This document shows, piece after piece, positions 19,252-30,200 of a stretch of 64,000 nt of DNA (within the stretch, counting starts at the first letter, position 1; every line of letters begins with the position of its first letter). The DNA is taken from contig JAQXGH010000017.1 of NCBI GenBank assembly GCA_029006195.1, positions 1-64,000 on the forward strand, written 5' to 3'. This DNA comes from Bacillota bacterium. GTDB taxonomy: Bacteria > Bacillota > Clostridia > Peptostreptococcales > Anaerovoracaceae. The position numbers and the translations under genes are program-made. A model generated the notes under the pieces. The model had not been told where the DNA came from. It worked only from the letters and a program-made list of their open reading frames with translations, and did no database searches.

Positions 19252-19710
19252 GAAAGAGAAAAGTTCTTCGGACCTGCCCCTAGAACAGTATGGGAAAACA
19301 TTACTGCATTTGATGAACATGCAGACAAACTGAAAATTCTCCAGAGAGACGATGTAATGACAGCTAAGACTCTGGAATCATATAGAGAAGCAGTAATCGA
19401 ACAGTGGGCTACAGAACTTCAGAACAGAACTCTGCAGGAAATGAGAGCACTGCTCGGAGAAGCAGTAAAGCTTCACGATAGTTCAGACTGTGTTGATTAC
19501 GATGAAAAACTGTGGCAGCAGATAATCGAACTGCGCAACTCAATCGGCAAGAACACACTTACAGAAAGATGTCTCCTTGCTAAGATCGCAAAGGCTTTAG
19601 ACCAGAAAGATTATGATGTTGCATCAGAACTGCAGATAGAAGTGCAGCAGAAAATTGAAGAGTTTATTAAATTATACACCGTATACAGGAAAAACCTGTT
19701 CCTTGCATAA
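17788..19710 (+). pseudogene. Full-length glutamine synthetase-like frame interrupted by one in-frame TAA at 19249-19251
   Basis: After the TAA the same frame reads EREKFFGPAPRTVWENITAFDEHADKLKILQRDDVMTAKTLESYREAVIEQWATELQ... to the TAA at 19708-19710; no frameshift. Confidence 0.7.
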
Positions 19711-19752
19711 TTGTGATATATGGACTAATTTACGCATATTTGGAGGAGAAAA

Positions 19753-21024
19753 ATGTTAGATATTAAGCGAATTAGAGAAGATTTTGACGCAGTTAAGGCA
19801 TCTGTAGAATCCAGAGGTAAGGGTGACTTTGGAATCGATAAGGTTCGTCAGCTTGACTTAGACAGAAGAGAAGTTCTGGCTGAAGTAGAAAAGATGAAGA
19901 ACGAACAGAAAGTAAAGTCAAAGCAGATCCCTGTTCTTAAGAAGAACGGAGAAGATACAACTCAGCTGATGGCTGAAATGAAGGAACTGAGCGACGCTAT
20001 CAAGGAACTGGACGGCAAGGTAAGTGAAATCGAAACAGCATTAAACGATGCTATCCTGAATATTCCTAACACACCAAATCCTGAAGTACAGGTTGGCGCT
20101 GATGACAGCGATAACGTAGAAATCAGAAAGTGGGGAGAACCTACAACATTTGATTTCGAACATAAGGCTCACTGGGATATCGGTGAAGACTTAGGAATCC
20201 TGGATTTCGAAAGAGCTGCTAAGATCGCAGGTGCTAGATTTACAGTATATAAGGGTCTGGGCGCTAGACTTGAAAGATCAGTTATCAACTTTATGCTGAA
20301 CCTTCACACTGAAGAACACGGATTCACAGAAATTCTGCCACCATTTATGGTAAACAGAAAAGCAATGACAGGTACAGGTCAGCTGCCTAAGTTCGAAGAA
20401 GACATGTTCTACATTCCACAGAAGGACTTCTTCCTCATCCCAACTGCAGAAGTTCCTGTAACTAACCTTTATGATGATGAAATCCTGGATGCAGATGCTC
20501 TTCCTATCTATCACACAGCATACACTCCTTGCTTCAGAGCAGAAGCAGGCAGCGCAGGTAGAGACACAAGAGGTCTTATCAGACAGCATCAGTTCCAGAA
20601 GGTTGAACTGGTTAAGTTCGTTAAGCCAGAAGGTTCATACGAAGAACTGGAATCACTGACTAGAGCTGCAGAAGAAGTACTTAAGAGACTTGAAATCCCA
20701 TACAGAGTTGTTAGACTCTCAACTGGTGACCTGGGCTTCTCATCAGCAATGACTTATGATATCGAAGTATGGATGCCAAGCTATGGCAGATATGTTGAAA
20801 TCTCATCATGCAGTAACTTCGAAAACTTCCAGGCTAGAAGAGCAAACATCAGATTCAGAGAAGGTAAGAACAAGCCGGAATTCGTACATACTCTTAACGG
20901 TTCAGGACTTGCAGTAGGCAGAACTGTAGCTGCTATTTTAGAAAACTATCAGCAGGCTGACGGATCAGTTGTTATCCCAGAAGTACTGCGCCCTTACATG
21001 GGAGTTGATAAAATCACAAAATAG
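19753..21024 (+). CDS. serS: Seryl-tRNA synthetase
   Basis: [119 protein letters not shown]. Confidence 0.97.
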   Translation: MLDIKRIREDFDAVKASVESRGKGDFGIDKVRQLDLDRREVLAEVEKMKNEQKVKSKQIPVLKKNGEDTTQLMAEMKELSDAIKELDGKVSEIETALNDAILNIPNTPNPEVQVGADDSDNVEIRKWGEPTTFDFEHKAHWDIGEDLGILDFERAAKIAGARFTVYKGLGARLERSVINFMLNLHTEEHGFTEILPPFMVNRKAMTGTGQLPKFEEDMFYIPQKDFFLIPTAEVPVTNLYDDEILDADALPIYHTAYTPCFRAEAGSAGRDTRGLIRQHQFQKVELVKFVKPEGSYEELESLTRAAEEVLKRLEIPYRVVRLSTGDLGFSSAMTYDIEVWMPSYGRYVEISSCSNFENFQARRANIRFREGKNKPEFVHTLNGSGLAVGRTVAAILENYQQADGSVVIPEVLRPYMGVDKITK

Positions 21025-21097
21025 TTGTATAATATAAGGACTTATTTTTAAGAATATAAGAAGTTGTACTTATATTATAAAAAACGGAGAACATTTT

Positions 21098-22123
21098 ATG
21101 GTCAAGACACTTAAAGAACATACGAAGACAATCATTGCCATAATGGCAGGTATCATCGTACTGCTCGGAGGCTTTATCATATACCAGCAAATTACACAGC
21201 CATATGCAGTATACGCTAACGGTGATAAAGTAACTAAGCCATATGCTATTACAGTAAATGGAGAAGATATTCTTCTCGTTGGAGACGAAGAAACAGCAGA
21301 AGGCGTTGTTACAGAAGTAATGGAGAACTACACACCAGAAGGTGCACAGGTAAACTCCATCACAGTTGATAAGCATATTCAGGTTAAATCCAAGAAATTA
21401 GAGAAGTCAGAAGTGCCTGAAACAGTACTTACTAAGGAAGAAGCTGTTAACTACATCATGGATAAGAATGACAGCGATGAGCCTATATTCTCAGTAACAG
21501 TATCAGCAGATACAGGTTCAATCGAGGCTGTTAAGGCTGGAGTTGCATACGAAGACAATGATGAAGATTACGAAGGCAACCTCTCATTAAAGAGCGAAGG
21601 TAAGTCAGGCAGCCAGGTAGTTACAGATGAAATCACATGTGTTAACGGTAAAATCCTGACTCAGGAAGAAGTAAACACTAAGATTGTCCAGGATGCAATT
21701 GATGAAATCATTCTGCAGGGAACAAAGGAAAGACCAGCTGACACAGTATTCCAGGATTATTCTGGTGAAGCTATGGCAGAAGGCGATGGACAAACTGTAG
21801 TAAACTTTGGCAGACAGTTCCTTGGCAATCCTTATAGATGGGGTGGCACAAGCCTTACAAACGGTTGCGACTGTTCAGGATACATCTATGCACTGTATAA
21901 CCACTTCGGAGTACCTGTTCCTAGAATGGGTATCTACAGAGTTGGCAGAGGCGTAAGTTTAGCAGAAGCTAAGCCAGGCGATGTAGTTTACTATCCTGGT
22001 CACTACGCTATGTATGCAGGAAATGGCAAGATCATCCACGCTTACAACTCAAGAGTTGGTATAGTAGAAAGCAATGTTCATGCACCAGGAACAATTCTTT
22101 CAGTAAGACGAATTGTTGAATAA
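21098..22123 (+). CDS. C40 (NlpC/P60) cell-wall peptidase with N-terminal TM
   Basis: FGRQFLGNPYRWGGTSLTNGCDCSGYIYALYNHFGVPVPR...GDVVYYPGHYAMYAGNGKIIHA. Confidence 0.9.
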   Translation: MVKTLKEHTKTIIAIMAGIIVLLGGFIIYQQITQPYAVYANGDKVTKPYAITVNGEDILLVGDEETAEGVVTEVMENYTPEGAQVNSITVDKHIQVKSKKLEKSEVPETVLTKEEAVNYIMDKNDSDEPIFSVTVSADTGSIEAVKAGVAYEDNDEDYEGNLSLKSEGKSGSQVVTDEITCVNGKILTQEEVNTKIVQDAIDEIILQGTKERPADTVFQDYSGEAMAEGDGQTVVNFGRQFLGNPYRWGGTSLTNGCDCSGYIYALYNHFGVPVPRMGIYRVGRGVSLAEAKPGDVVYYPGHYAMYAGNGKIIHAYNSRVGIVESNVHAPGTILSVRRIVE

Positions 22124-22145
22124 TTAAATAACAGACATAAAAACG

Positions 22146-22178
22146 AGGCTGCTGATTCTTTTGTTGGTAGCCTTTTTT
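22146..22178 (+). terminator. Intrinsic terminator
   Basis: AGGCTgC...GgTAGCCTTTTTT after the NlpC/P60 gene. Confidence 0.6.
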
Positions 22179-22237
22179 GCACTCTTTGCGCTAAAAAGGT
22201 GTTTTTTGACTCAAACTTGAGAAATACGCTGAAAAAA

Positions 22238-22267
22238 TTGACATAAATTTGAGATGAGTCGTATAAT
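22238..22267 (+). promoter_or_regulatory. Sigma-70-type promoter upstream of Moco-like RNA copy 1
   Basis: TTGACA (22238-22243), 18-nt spacer, TATAAT (22262-22267). Confidence 0.75.
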
Positions 22268-22306
22268 TAAGATAGCAAGAAAAAAGTTGCCACAATAACA
22301 ATAAAT

Positions 22307-22390
22307 CTCCGATTTTCATTCGACACTAGTTGCCGGTGAAAACGATAGGGTTACAGAAGCGATTTTGTAGCCTGCCATTGCGCAAAGGAG
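22307..22390 (+). ncRNA. Candidate Moco/Tuco RNA motif (riboswitch), copy 1
   Basis: 84-nt CTCCGAT...CGACACtAGtTGCCGG...ACGATAGGGT...GAAGCGATTT...GCCTGCCAtTGCGcAAAGGAG; aligns without gaps to 50791-50874; CTCC/GGAG terminal pairing; resembles the conserved 3' TGCCA..GCGAAGGA part of the E. coli moaA leader from memory. Confidence 0.7.
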
Positions 22391-22427
22391 ACCAGGCCTG
22401 GAAGGCTGGTTTTGCTTTGCTTTTTTT
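22382..22427 (+). terminator. Attenuator-type terminator overlapping the 3' side of the Moco-like RNA
   Basis: GCAAAG...CCAGgCCTggaAGGCTGG...CTTTGC followed by TTTTTTT; overlaps the AAAGGAG strand of the RNA. Confidence 0.65.
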
Positions 22428-22463
22428 ATATTATTTTCATAACAAAAACTGCATTTCGAGCTG

Positions 22464-22593
22464 TAAATCCTAACGGAATCAGTCCTATGGATTTAAGCCA
22501 GGGTGTTTTAGGGAAACTGAAGCGCCTCCCGATATTGGAAAGAAACGCAAAAACGGTATTTAGATTTAGTGATAGATTTTAAGTATTTATCCT
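22464..22593 (+). ncRNA. Unidentified candidate structured leader RNA
   Basis: TAAATCC...GGATTTA helix (22464-22470/22489-22495), then AGCCAGGGTG...AGGGAAACTGAAGCGCCTCCCGATATTGG, directly followed by a perfect attenuator terminator. Confidence 0.35.
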
Positions 22594-22635
22594 ACAGTTC
22601 TTTGAGTTCCTTTCGATTCAAAGAACTGTTTTTTT
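22594..22635 (+). terminator. Second attenuator-type intrinsic terminator immediately before the RBS of the surface-protein gene
   Basis: ACAGTTCTTTGA-gttcctttcga-TTCAAAGAACTGT 12-bp stem followed by TTTTTT; start codon at 22657. Confidence 0.8.
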
Positions 22636-22656
22636 ATTCTAGGAAAGGATGACAGT

Positions 22657-24207
22657 ATGAAGAGATTATTATCAATAATTATGGCTTTGGCGCTGGCTCT
22701 TACAATGTGCTTTTCACAGTCAGTAGTGTACGGCGCAGAAAAAACAACCGATAATGACTTCGTTGCCTTAAAGGTTTTTTACAAGGACAAACTGGTAAAG
22801 GAAATGACGCTTTATGACCTTGAAGAACTTGAGGAAGCTGAAGGGTCAGTCATTCGCTCATATTCAGGTTACAACAGAAATGTAACTTACAAGGGTAAGG
22901 AGTTAAAGGATCTTCACGGCCCGACTATCCAAGGCATTTTAGCTGAAGCAGGAATAGACGTAACTGCTCTTAAGAGTACAGATATCATTGAAATAAACGG
23001 CTATGATCAGTACGGTTACAAGTTCCAGATCGGCCAGCTCTTTAAAACAAGATACTATTACCCTAAGGCAGCTGATGAGGACTATCAGATCGGCGCGCCT
23101 GTCAAGCCAGAAACAATGGAAGGTGCAGTAGAAGTGCCTGCTATTCTGGCTCTTGACTGCAGAGAAGAAGAGGACGAGGATAAGCGTATTGACCGTCTGG
23201 TATTCGGCCAGGAATATCCTAATGAACAGAACTATACTCTGTTCACCAAGTACATGGTCGACTATAAATATAGAAACCTGAACGGTACTAGAATTTCAGA
23301 AATCAGAGTTAAGCCGGCTAAGGCAACTAAGTGGTCCAATGTAACAAGTCCAACTTACAAAAATAAGGCTAAAGTTCCTATCGGAAGTCAGATAAACTTT
23401 AAGACAAAATACAAACCGCCTCAGGACGTTGCATGGATCGTTTATACAACAGATGGAACTACACCTGATGTATCATCCAGTAAGTATAACTATTCAAGAT
23501 GGGGCGATAACAGACCGGTAGAAATTAATAAACTGGGCAAGATGACAGTCAAGGTTAAGACCATAGGCGTGGGCAAAAGTGATAGTTCAGTAATGACTCT
23601 TAACTACACAGTAATCGTTGGCAAACCTGCAAACTTTAGTGCCAAGTCCACAAACTACGACGAAGTAACCCTTAGCTGGGATAGCAATAAATACATAACA
23701 GGCTACGAAGTATACCAGCTGGTAGGTAAGAAGTACCAGCTCATAGATACAGTGATTCCGGAAAATGGTGAGGCACTGCCTGATAAGCATGAATATACTG
23801 TAAAAGATCTTAAGACTGGAACAGCATGCAAGTTCAAGGTGAGAGCATTCGTAACGGAAGGTGAAAAGACAACTTACAGTGCATATACAGCAATCAAATC
23901 AGTAACACCTGCTGTACTCGCGCCTGAAATAGAAGATATCTATCAGGAAGAAGAAGGCGATGGAACTGCTATGCTGCAGTGGTCAGTAATCGAAGGCGCT
24001 GACGGATACGAAGTACAGAGATCGCTTTATAAGTCAAAGAAGTTCGCCAAAGTTCTGACAACAGAAGGTAATGAAGAAATCTTTGCCAGCAACACAGGAC
24101 TTAAGACAGGCAAGACTTACTATTATAAGGTTAGAGCGTACAGACTTGTTGATGGTAAAAAGAAATACGGTTCATACTCGATAGTTAATTCTATAAAGAT
24201 TAATTAA
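22657..24207 (+). CDS. Secreted protein: SUOX/molybdopterin-fold-like module + chitobiase-C-like + FN3-like domains
   Basis: Signal peptide; VTYKGKELKDLHGPTIQGILAEAGID...DIIEINGYDQYGYKFQIGQLF...VPAILALD; two FN3-like blocks (VTLSWDSNKYITGYEVYQ; AMLQWSVIEGADGYEVQR). Confidence 0.65.
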   Translation: MKRLLSIIMALALALTMCFSQSVVYGAEKTTDNDFVALKVFYKDKLVKEMTLYDLEELEEAEGSVIRSYSGYNRNVTYKGKELKDLHGPTIQGILAEAGIDVTALKSTDIIEINGYDQYGYKFQIGQLFKTRYYYPKAADEDYQIGAPVKPETMEGAVEVPAILALDCREEEDEDKRIDRLVFGQEYPNEQNYTLFTKYMVDYKYRNLNGTRISEIRVKPAKATKWSNVTSPTYKNKAKVPIGSQINFKTKYKPPQDVAWIVYTTDGTTPDVSSSKYNYSRWGDNRPVEINKLGKMTVKVKTIGVGKSDSSVMTLNYTVIVGKPANFSAKSTNYDEVTLSWDSNKYITGYEVYQLVGKKYQLIDTVIPENGEALPDKHEYTVKDLKTGTACKFKVRAFVTEGEKTTYSAYTAIKSVTPAVLAPEIEDIYQEEEGDGTAMLQWSVIEGADGYEVQRSLYKSKKFAKVLTTEGNEEIFASNTGLKTGKTYYYKVRAYRLVDGKKKYGSYSIVNSIKIN

Positions 24208-24212
24208 TATAT

Positions 24213-27200
24213 TTGTTCGTTATTACATTAAAAAAGGAGAAAGTTATGAGTAAAGCAAGCAAAGGCAAGAGTATCATGGCTAAATTCCTGGGATTCTTCC
24301 TGGCAATAGCAATGGTATTCACAATGATGCCGCTGAATGCAAATACGTATTCATACGCTGCCGAAAACGAAATGACTCTGCAGACACCAGAACTGGTAGT
24401 TACAGGTTCAGCAGTTATCGGTAACGGAGGCGTATATTCAGCGGACAATGTTGGTCTCGAGAAATCATACACTCGTGATCAGCTGAAGCAAATGGTTACT
24501 AGCGGAGCAGGCGGTGCGGACGTTCTGTATTCAGCACAGAAGACAAAAGAACCGTACACAAAGCTTCTCTACAGAGCAACTGGTGTTTGGGTTACATCAC
24601 TTCTCGAAGGAACAGCTTATGATGCATCAACAGATGTATTACAGCTGATCGCTTCAGACGGCTATGTAACTTCATTCGACCCAGCTCGTAAAGAGCTGCA
24701 GGGAACAAAGATCAATGGTCTTAACGTAACTAGATATGCATTCCCTGGAATCATGAAAGGCGACGAAGCTAATGCAAAGGAAGTTCCAGCTATGCTGGCA
24801 TATGCATCAACTGAAAGCGAAGTTGAGGACCCTGAAACTGCAGGAGCAGAGAAAAATCAGCTCACACTGCACATTGGTCAGGAAACTGTAACAGAGCACA
24901 ACAATGGCGCTTACGCTAAGAAGATCAAGACAATGGTCGGCGGAGATAAGCTTACAGAAGTTGCTCTCACAGTAGGATCAGAAACATTCACAAGAGCTGA
25001 CGTACTGGCAATGCCATACGCAGAAAGAACATTCAATTACACAACATCAAATGGTAACGCTACTGATAACGTAAAGGGCGTTCCTATGTCAGTACTTCTG
25101 GATGGATGTAACGAAAACGATACAGTAAACTTCGAAGCAGCGGATGGATATGCAGTTGCAGCTTCAGGAATGACTGTTAAGCAGCTCATCGACGGCAACT
25201 TCATTCTGGGCTATGAAGTAAACGGTCAGGGTCTTTACAGCACAAAGAAGAAGGACCCTAGCGTATACGGTTTCTTCAACCTCTATGGCGATGGCGATGC
25301 ATATGCGAAGCCTGCGAAGCTGGTTAACAAGATTTCAGTCGTATCATCAGAAGGAATCGACTTCACAACAAGCCCATATAAGCACATCACAAACGGTGGA
25401 CAGTCAGGTTCATCACCTTATAACATCGACGCTATCACAGGTGCAACTCTCACAGTAGAAGGCCCTGGAGTAAAGTCAAGTGTACCACTCCCAGTAAGAG
25501 ATCTGGAAGGACAGAATAAGGGTGCTGTTCGTGGTGTTTACACAGATGAAAGAAACGGCAAAGAAACTACTCGTTCATACGAAGGTATCGATCTCTACTA
25601 CATTCTTAACAACATGCAGACTGGTACAAACGGTATCATTCTCACAGATAAGGCTAAGAAAGTAGAAATCAAGAACAGAAACAGAAGGACTATTGCAACA
25701 TTAACAATTGATGAAATCAATAAAATGCATGAGTCGGACCATCCTGCAATCGTAGCATACGGTACTGCAAATGAAGATGGTACAAATGAAAGACCTTTCG
25801 TATACAACGGAGCAACAGGTGAAGATTTAGAACTTGGTAATAACGACGGATGTCTGAAGCTGGTTTGTGATACAAGCAGCATGGCAGATCAGACATATAA
25901 GACATTTGGAAACATGGCTTATATCTATGTTGAAGAAGATACAACACCTGGATTTAAGCATGACAAGGAACCATATAACCATAAGGACAATACTAAGTAC
26001 ATCGTAACACTCACTGGTGACAAGATGGGTAAGGAAGCTCTCTACACAGTAGATCAGCTGGAAGACATGGTCACTTATGATGCAGATGGAAACGTAGAAG
26101 CCGGAGGTATCGGTTATCGTGATGAATATAGCTTAGCAAACTCAACATACTGGTATGTAAATACTTATGAAGGCGTTAAGCTCTGGGATCTGCTGGTTAA
26201 GTCAGGACTGGATCCTGCACTGGCAGATGATGACAGCGTTAAGGTTTCATTCGGATCAACAGACAACTACACTGGTTTTGATACATTCACAACTAAGCAG
26301 CTGGCTGACCCTAACAACTTCAAGTTCTACGAAAAGAACGCTGCTGACTTAAACGACGGCAAGTATGAATCAACAGATGAAGCTGACCTTATCAAGGCTG
26401 GTTATCCTGTACTCCTCTCATACGGTGTAAACGGATATCCATATGTTAAGAGCAGCAAGCTCGACGGTTACCTCAGCGGTCTGCAGAACGATGGCGGTCC
26501 ACTGAGAGTTATCTGGGGCAAGACATCATATAACCACGCTAACGGATCAAACCAGGCTAAGCTGGTAGACAGAATCTTCGTTGGCGGAAACACATATCAC
26601 TATGCTACACATAAGTACACTGACGCAGTTGCAAATCCAGCTCAGAGTGCTCAGAGTGCACTTCAGGATAACAAGATCACAGTAAATATCTACAATGGCG
26701 CTGGTGATGCTGCTCGGCTGATCAAGTCAGAGGAATACACAGTAGGCGATATCGAAGAGATCATCTATGATGGTGGCCTTACTGCTAACCAGAAGAAGGT
26801 TGCAGCTGTTAAGAACTTCTATGAAGTAAAAAAGAACGGATTTACATATTCAGATATTTACGAAGGTATCAACCTCAACTACTTCCTGGAGAACGTAGTA
26901 GAACTTCCAGGTGCTGAAGGTACGATCTCATTTAACGGTGCTGACGAACAACATGATCTGGGAACAGTACTTTCAATTGATAACGGCGTTAATAACAAAG
27001 AAGGCATCAGCGGACTTACACCAGTACTCGCTTATGGTAAGAACGGTTACCCTCTGGTAACAGATAAGGGAGAGGGATTTGTAAAGGCTGCAAACAACAA
27101 CAACGGACCTCTGCAGGTAATCATCCCTAGCAAGAGCGCTGGCGAAGCTTTCTCAGCATATAACAACGTAACAGAAATCTCAATCAACCTGACAGCTGAT

Positions 27201-30200
27201 AAGTATGCACATATAAATGAACCATACGATCAGTACAAGAACGAAACACTTGAAATCACAGGTGATGGAGCTAGAAATAATGTAACATTAACAGTTGCTG
27301 ACCTCGAAGGTAAGCAGAAGCTGGCTCAGACAACTACATTCAGTATCAAAAAGAATAATAAGGGTACTGTATCAGAAACATATAGAGGCTTCAACCTCTA
27401 TAACCTGCTCACCTCAACAACAGTTGGCCTCAAGAGCAGTGCTAACGGCATCATTGTTACAGACACTAATGAAGCAACATATAAATTCTCAATGGATGAC
27501 ATCAGAAAGATGTACACGAACACTCTGTCTAAGGAAGATGTTCCAGTAATGCTGGCATATGGTATCAACATTGATGGAACAGAATATCCACTGGTTCCAC
27601 AGAGAGATTCAGAAGGCTACGCTACAGATGCTGGCAAAGTTATCGAAAACCACGGTGGACCACTGAAGCTGATCATCGGACAGACTGACGAATCAGACAG
27701 CAACGGTTCAAAGTGCATTAAGAATGTAGCTAAGATCGAAATCACAGCTGCAGAAACAGATAGCTGGACTCATGATAGTGGAGTATTCACGCAGTATCTT
27801 GATGATGAAGCTCTGACACTTCAGGTTGTTGATAACGACAACAAGGAACTCTTTGTTAAGACTTATACAACAGCTGAACTTGAAGCTATGACAAGCATCG
27901 TTGAAAGAGCTGATGTCATGACTACTTCAAAGGAAACTTGGGAAGGTCTTAACCTTTGGAAGTTCGTGCTTCAGGAAGCTGGAAGCATTGAGGGAGTTAG
28001 CGATCCTGTTTCAGTAACAGCAATCGCTAAGGATGGATTCTCTAAGGAACTGAGAAGTATCTTCGGTCTTGATGCTCTTCAAAACGGTGTACAGGACGGT
28101 ACAACATATGTTCCTATCCTCCTGGCATACGCAAAAAACGGATATCCACTCGTACCTGGCGGCGGCAAGAACGGGGGAACTCCAGGTGAAGGTTTCGATG
28201 CAACAATCGGAAACGACGGTGGTCCAATCAGGCTCGCTACACACCTTAACCAGGGTGCAGCACTTTCAGAAACAAAAACGATCGTAGTTAAGGTAGGCGG
28301 TTCAAGTGCTCCTGAAACTAAGCCTGGCGATTTCACAATTGCTGGTTCAGTTGATAAGATAATCTCACTTGACGACCTGAATAAGTATGAAGGCAGAGAA
28401 GCTACCTACACTTGTAAGAAGAGCACTGACGTAGTTAAGGGCGTTTCATTAGAAACAATCCTTAAGGATAACGGCATTGATGTTGCAACTACTAAGATCA
28501 CTCTCAATGCAACTGACAACTACGAAAAGACTGAAACAACATATAACAACATTACTCTGGCAGATGCAATCGATCAGAAGTACTTCGTAGCATGGGAAGA
28601 ACAGAAGGCTGATGGTCAGTTTGTTCCTATCCACGACACTAACAAGGACGGATCAGAAACATACTGGAGAATCTACAGAAACTACAACGAATCAATCGGA
28701 AAAGAACCAACAGTTGACTGGAGAAATAAGTGCACAGGACTTCTGGGAATCACAGTAGATATCCCTCAGGTAGTTAAGTTTAAGACTCTCGTAGCTGATG
28801 GTGATGCACTTCCAATGGCAGGCATCAGAGCCGTATCAAAGGCTGAAGACGGCAGCATGTGGCTGGCAACTTACGGACAGGGTATCGTAAAGCTTAATGA
28901 AAAAAAGGAAGTAGCAGCTATTTATAACACTGCTTCAACTCCAGGACTTAGGGTAGACGTAGTATCAGCTGTATGCCCAGATGATGAAGGCGGCGTATGG
29001 TTTACTCAGAACGCCAGCTATGAAAATCCTGAAAACAATCAGGGTGTTGGTTACCTTAAGGACGGCGAAGTAACATACTATACCGAAGCTGACGGAAACA
29101 CAATTCCTAACAACTATGTTCAGGAAATCAAGATCGATGCAGACGGAAACGTATGGTTCGGTTCATTTGGCGGCTTAACTAAGTACACTCCAGAAACTGA
29201 CACATGGCAGACTTGGAATGAAAATGACGGATTCCCTGCAAGATCAATCGATAATATCGAAATCGATGCTAATGGCGGAATCTGGTGTGGATTCTATCCA
29301 AACGGAGAAGGTACACAAACAGATCCTTATACAGGCGGATTCGCTTACTTCAAGGATGGCGTAGTAACTTGCCCAGATACATATAAGTACAAAGCAGCAT
29401 ACGATGATGCAAGCGGCAGCTCAATGCTGGCTCAGGTATGGATCAGAGACATTGCTATCGATAAGGATGGCGGTGCTTGGATCGTAGCATCAGGAACAAG
29501 ATCAGGTATCGTAAACGAAGGCGGTACTGTATGGTACGTGAAGGCTCCTGGTGAAAAGCCTCTTAAGTACTCAGGTAAGGAATTACTTGGAGACGCTCTT
29601 GACGGAGCAGACAATGCAGAAGTTAGAATGGTAGCATGTGATGCAGATGGTGGACTTTGGTTCGGTACATCAGCAGATGGTATCATATACGTTAAGAATC
29701 CAGCTGTAAGCGCAGATCACAGCATGGCTGTAACAGCAGAATACAGCAAGGAAACAGGCTCATGGGATGCAAGTCTCAACAACATTTACAGCCTCGACAT
29801 CATCGATGACGTGGTAATCGCAGGTTCAGCAAACGGCCTTGCATGGAAGGGAGGACTGGCTAAGTCAATCGTTTATAACAGCGGTAGCGAAGAACCGGAT
29901 GATCCAGAGGCTGCAGAACTGAACGATGCAATCGCTAAGATCGACATCGAAAACATCACTCTGGATGATGAAGAAGCAATCAATGCATTAGTTAAGCAGT
30001 ATGCTGAAATGACTGAAGAACAGAAGGCTCAGGTCGAAAACCCTCAGGCTCTGGTTGATGCAGTTAATAAGATCGCTGAAACTAAGCAGGTAATTGCTGA
30101 AACTAAGAAAGAAATCGTTACAACAGAAAGCTACGTAAACTACAAGGATTATGCAGCTGACGATATGATGTATCTGTGGATCATGTCACAGAAGGCAGAG

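Noticed and set aside
17788-19710. Genetic code change (UAA read as sense)
   Set aside because: UAA ends many other genes here (e.g. 19710, 53376, 54599), so a global reassignment is not supported.
22464-22593. Assignment of the second leader to the cobalamin or c-di-GMP riboswitch class
   Set aside because: A GCCAGG string is present, but the order and the other conserved boxes of those classes are not recognisable, so it is left unidentified.
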